Part shown: positions 7,551 through 9,518 of the stretch, piece by piece | Numbering within the stretch: the stretch's first letter is position 1 | How the letters are laid out: each line of letters begins with the position of its first letter | Origin: Planctomycetota bacterium | GTDB lineage: Bacteria > Planctomycetota > UBA1135 | Length of the DNA stretch: 9,518 nt | Assembly (NCBI GenBank): GCA_029243845.1 | Contig: JAQWRF010000321.1 | Location: 1-9,518, forward strand | Reading direction: 5' to 3' | Made by a program: the position numbers and the translations under genes | The notes under the pieces: model-generated | What the model was told of the DNA's origin: nothing | What the model saw: the letters and a program-made list of their open reading frames with translations, nothing else | The model's database searches: none

Positions 7551-7991
7551 TTAAGCCTTGTACTTGAACAAGTTTTGGCCGAACTCGACAGTGTCCCCAT
7601 CGGATGCTAACACCTCGATAATTGTGCCTCTAAATTCTGCGTGGATTTCGTTGAACACTTTCATCGCTTCGAGAATGCAAATGACATCGTCACCGCCAAC
7701 CGAATCGCCTGCTTCTACGAAGGCGTCCGATTCGGGGTTTGGGCGACTGTAAAAAGTGCCGACCATTGGCGAAGTAAAGTACAAAGCATTATCTTCTTCG
7801 GGCTCGACAGCCATCGGAGGCACTTTAGTGAGTGGAGCAGCTGCGACAGCGGGTGCGGCGACAGAATGCATGACAGGTGCATCGTTTTGGCGCGACAAAC
7901 GCACTTCGGTTTCGCCGTGCGCGTAATGCAGTTCGGTAAGACCGCCTTCATCCATGAGGGCGAGTAATTCTTTAACAAGTTTTAAATCCAA
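7551..7991 (-). CDS. accB: Biotin carboxyl carrier protein of acetyl-CoA carboxylase (TTG start)
   Basis: AccB carries the biotin that moves the carboxyl group between AccC and the AccAD carboxyltransferase. The 146-residue protein has the family layout: a helical N-terminal segment (1-35), an Ala/Pro-rich linker (about 38-65) and a biotinyl domain (about 70-146). Lys111 in EAMKVFNEI is the biotinylation site, and TSPMVGTFYSRPNPE (73-87) with the thumb-like region is typical of bacterial BCCP. The first codon is TTG. No ATG or GTG lies in frame upstream before a stop at 8034-8036, and the N-terminus aligns with the known family start (M-D-[IL]-[RK]). No Shine-Dalgarno precedes it. A hairpin lies 17-42 bases upstream, so low or controlled translation is possible. 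It is followed by accC after one base. Confidence 0.95.
   Translation of the reverse strand: MDLKLVKELLALMDEGGLTELHYAHGETEVRLSRQNDAPVMHSVAAPAVAAAPLTKVPPMAVEPEEDNALYFTSPMVGTFYSRPNPESDAFVEAGDSVGGDDVICILEAMKVFNEIHAEFRGTIIEVLASDGDTVEFGQNLFKYKA
7556..7560 (-). promoter_or_regulatory. Probable Shine-Dalgarno of accC
   Basis: On the minus strand CAAGG lies 6 bases before the ATG at 7549, inside the last codons of accB. It supports 7549 rather than the longer upstream start, and suggests that accC translation follows accB closely. Confidence 0.5.
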
Positions 7992-8007
7992 TGGTTTATT
8001 TGGTTGC

Positions 8008-8033
8008 GGGGAGGTTCGAGAACCCGAGACCCC
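8008..8033 (-). promoter_or_regulatory. Imperfect hairpin between moaC and accB
   Basis: An inner arm GGTTC (8013-8017) pairs with GAACC (8020-8024). An outer GGGG (8008-8011) can pair with CCCC (8030-8033), with one unpaired base on one side and five on the other. The outer arm touches the moaC stop codon. In the direction of the operon no T-run follows, so it is not a standard intrinsic terminator. It could be an RNA processing or translation-control element in the accB leader, or have no function. The 41-base spacer 7992-8032 holds nothing else recognisable. Confidence 0.4.
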
Positions 8034-8521
8034 TATTTTGCACGATACAGACCACTATTTCCCCCCGATTTCTCGAGAAGCCGTAAATTCTCGATAGAAA
8101 TCGATTTATCTAAAGCCTTAGTCATGTCGTAAACGCTAAGCGCAGCGACTGATGCTCCGGTCATGGCCTCCATCTCAACACCCGTCTTCGCATGACAGCT
8201 TACGCTACATTCTACTATCAACCGCGGTTTGCCGCTCGGGCAGGCATATATTTCAACCTCAACGGCATCTAATGGCAGCGGATGGCACATGATGATCAAA
8301 TCTGCTGTGCGTTTAGTCGCAGCAATGCCCGCTAAGCGCGAACATTCAATGACCGCCCCCTTAGGAGCGTTGCCCTCTAATACTGTGGAGAATATGTTCT
8401 CCGGGAAATGAACCTCGCAGCCCACTTTAGCAAAACGCGCAGTCACCTCTTTGCTGCCGACATCGACCATGCTGGCGGCACCATTTTCTTTTGTATGGGT
8501 TAATTTAGGCGAAGATTTCAT
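8033..8521 (-). CDS. moaC: Cyclic pyranopterin monophosphate synthase
   Basis: MoaC converts the MoaA product 3',8-cyclo-GTP to cyclic pyranopterin monophosphate in molybdenum cofactor synthesis, in the cytoplasm. The 162-residue protein is full length for the family. Visible signatures are LTHTKENGAASMVDV near the N-terminus, Lys54 in NAPKGAV, KRTADLIIMCHPLPL (70-84) with His80, TGVEMEA (113-119), and DMTKALDK (132-139) with Asp132 and Lys135. These correspond to the E. coli active-site residues Lys51, His77, Asp128 and Lys131. The C-terminal LLEKSGGNSG has Asn where the family commonly has Lys in GGKSG. No Shine-Dalgarno precedes the ATG. No other moa, moe or mob gene lies in the window. 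It is divergent from the S41 peptidase gene and 41 bases upstream of accB, so it may lead the operon. Confidence 0.95.
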   Translation of the reverse strand: MKSSPKLTHTKENGAASMVDVGSKEVTARFAKVGCEVHFPENIFSTVLEGNAPKGAVIECSRLAGIAATKRTADLIIMCHPLPLDAVEVEIYACPSGKPRLIVECSVSCHAKTGVEMEAMTGASVAALSVYDMTKALDKSISIENLRLLEKSGGNSGLYRAK

Positions 8522-8537
8522 TTAATGTTTCACGTAG

Positions 8538-8552
8538 TTATACGTAGTATAA
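8538..8552. promoter_or_regulatory. Candidate operator: perfect 15-base dyad
   Basis: TTATAC and GTATAA form a perfect 6-base inverted repeat around GTA. The dyad overlaps the candidate moaC -10 box and one copy of the ACGTAGT direct repeat. It could be a binding site for a regulator of one or both divergent genes. It could also be chance in an AT-rich promoter, since -10-like sequence is itself palindromic. Confidence 0.3.
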
Positions 8553-8574
8553 GTTAACACTGGTAATAGATTAA
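8546..8574 (-). promoter_or_regulatory. Candidate sigma-70 promoter for moaC and the operon
   Basis: On the minus strand a -10-like TATACT (8546-8551, five of six consensus bases) lies 17 bases from a weak -35-like TTAATC (8569-8574, three of six). The transcript would start near 8539, leaving a leader of about 18 bases before the moaC ATG. The -10 match and the spacing support it; the -35 is poor. Confidence 0.35.
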
Positions 8575-8592
8575 CCTCACCGCCACCAAATA

Positions 8593-9518
8593 ATGTTAAC
8601 TGCAGCTTCCATTTTCTTAGCCACCTTGCTTACTAGCCTACAGCAAGACCCTATTTCTGATTTAATATCTAATGCCGAGAAGTCAACCCCTACGCAAGCT
8701 TTGCTGCTGGCCGACGCACTTGCTCCTAGTCTAGACGCCAAGCAATTAGTCGATGCTGGCAAGCGCATTTTGACCGCGAGCCCCAAAGCGATGCTCGCCT
8801 TAGGCCAGTTGCAAACTCATACTGACGCACCCTTGCACATCGAAGATTTAGCGACTCTACTGCATCCGAACTTCGGTGAACTTAGCCAAGCTGTGCTCCG
8901 TATATTTAGCAACGACGCTTTCTACGATCGGCAACAGCCGGCTACCGCTTTGCAGGAATGGACGGCGTCCTTAGCGAAGAGCAATGTCGACGCATGGACT
9001 GAAGCGCAATTATGCCTTGCCAACAATGCGCCTGCCGCTTTACGGCGCATTGCCCTACGCGAACTCCGTAGCGCGTGTTATGACACTGAGAATCCTGGGT
9101 TGGCGACACTTGCTATACTCGCATTAGCGCGCTCGTCATCACCAATAAGCCCCGATGAGGTTGCCTTGCTGACAAAGGTCTCCGAAGGGATCAACATGCA
9201 TGCAACGCATGCTCGGTCTTTACTTGCCGGATTACAGCAAGAGCAATTGTTTCGCGACAAGATAGATTCTTTAAACAAACTTTTTCAAGTCAACCCAGAC
9301 GTGTCCTTATCGGACGAGGATAGTGACGAACTCGATTCTTTAAGAGAGTTGCTAATGCGTATTGAACGTCAGCATATGGAGGGCAAGAATTATACGCGTC
9401 AAGAATTAATCGGTGCCGCCGCCGACGGCATGCTGCATTTGCTCGACCCACACTCATCCTATTTTTCAGGTGACGAATTCAGCGATTTCATGTTTGGCAT
9501 GACTCAAGAATACGGTGG
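8593..9518 (+). CDS. S41 (C-terminal processing) peptidase, 5' part; runs off window
   Basis: The reading frame is open from the ATG at 8593 to the window end (308 complete codons), with in-frame stops just upstream at 8572 and 8545. Residues 1 to about 17 are hydrophobic and look like a signal peptide, although without a basic n-region. Residues 20-255 are Leu/Ala-rich and predicted helical, with motif pairs reminiscent of HEAT-like solenoids (for example about 130-215); I do not recognise a named domain there. From about 257 the sequence matches the N-terminal part of S41 C-terminal processing peptidases: GAAADGMLHLLDPHSSYFS (274-292), then DEF (294-296) and QEYGG at the edge. The PDZ domain and the Ser/Lys catalytic dyad would lie beyond 9518 and cannot be checked. 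No Shine-Dalgarno precedes the ATG. Confidence 0.82.
   Translation, partial: MLTAASIFLATLLTSLQQDPISDLISNAEKSTPTQALLLADALAPSLDAKQLVDAGKRILTASPKAMLALGQLQTHTDAPLHIEDLATLLHPNFGELSQAVLRIFSNDAFYDRQQPATALQEWTASLAKSNVDAWTEAQLCLANNAPAALRRIALRELRSACYDTENPGLATLAILALARSSSPISPDEVALLTKVSEGINMHATHARSLLAGLQQEQLFRDKIDSLNKLFQVNPDVSLSDEDSDELDSLRELLMRIERQHMEGKNYTRQELIGAAADGMLHLLDPHSSYFSGDEFSDFMFGMTQEYG

Larger units (their letters stand above)
8522..8592. other. Divergent intergenic region between moaC and S41 peptidase
   Basis: This 71-base AT-rich spacer separates two divergently transcribed genes and must hold any dedicated promoters for both. It contains a 15-base dyad (8538-8552), the heptamer ACGTAGT twice (8532-8538 and 8542-8548) with starts 10 bases apart, and a GTTAAC palindrome (8553-8558). 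No purine-rich ribosome binding site precedes either start codon. No convincing -35 box was found for the rightward gene. Confidence 0.6.

Noticed and set aside
7550..7600. Longer N-terminus for AccC (start at 7600)
   Set aside because: The extension lies in the end of accB in another frame. Starting at 7549 gives the exact family N-terminus and 449 residues.
7641..7967. 108-codon rightward open frame opposite accB
   Set aside because: It is a shadow of the conserved accB frame, with no plausible ribosome site or family signature.
8008..8039. Hairpin after moaC read as an intrinsic terminator
   Set aside because: On the operon strand the stem is followed by GCAACC rather than a T-run. A T-rich stretch lies only on the rightward side, where no gene ends.
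9078..9278. Short leftward open frames at 8577-8786 and 9078-9278
   Set aside because: The rightward S41 frame is open through the whole stretch and ends in a recognisable LDPHSSY motif, so these are antisense shadows.

Overview
The window looks like chromosomal DNA from a Gammaproteobacteria-like member of the Pseudomonadota. The reasons are a tRNA-Val(GAC) with an encoded CCA end, an accB-accC pair with a 449-residue biotin carboxylase numbered exactly like the E. coli enzyme, and an HtrA/Deg protease with a Sec signal peptide. The lineage is an inference from these traits and no closer placement is supported. No mobile element, CRISPR array, rRNA or prophage gene is visible.

Layout. A tRNA-Val gene (34-110) is followed by a rightward gene for a secreted HtrA/Deg serine protease (152-1510). 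From 8521 down to 1500 seven genes run leftward: moaC, accB, accC, a UDP-glucuronate decarboxylase (UDP-xylose synthase), glmS, a UDP-glucuronate 4-epimerase-like gene and a UDP-hexose/UDP-HexNAc 4-epimerase-like gene. The last six are packed with junctions ranging from an 8-base overlap to 1 base of spacing, so they almost certainly form one transcription unit. moaC lies 41 bases upstream of accB and may be its first gene. From 8593 a rightward gene for an S41 (C-terminal processing) peptidase with a long helical N-terminal region runs off the window end. It is divergent from moaC.

How the genes fit together. AccB and AccC are the biotin carboxyl carrier and biotin carboxylase of acetyl-CoA carboxylase, the committed step of fatty-acid synthesis. 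GlmS makes glucosamine-6-phosphate, the entry to UDP-GlcNAc. The three extended short-chain dehydrogenases make sugar nucleotides: UDP-xylose and UDP-galacturonate from UDP-glucuronate, and probably UDP-GalNAc or UDP-Gal from the gluco epimer. The operon therefore joins lipid-precursor and envelope-sugar-precursor supply. No glycosyltransferase, flippase, polymerase or UDP-glucose dehydrogenase is present in the window.

Noteworthy details are the unusual accBC gene context, a TTG start for accB preceded by a hairpin and no Shine-Dalgarno, a C33 in the tRNA anticodon loop, a possible leaderless protease mRNA, a 15-base dyad in the moaC/S41 divergent promoter region, and the S41 protein's N-terminal extension. 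I do not see a clearly new defence or mobile system.
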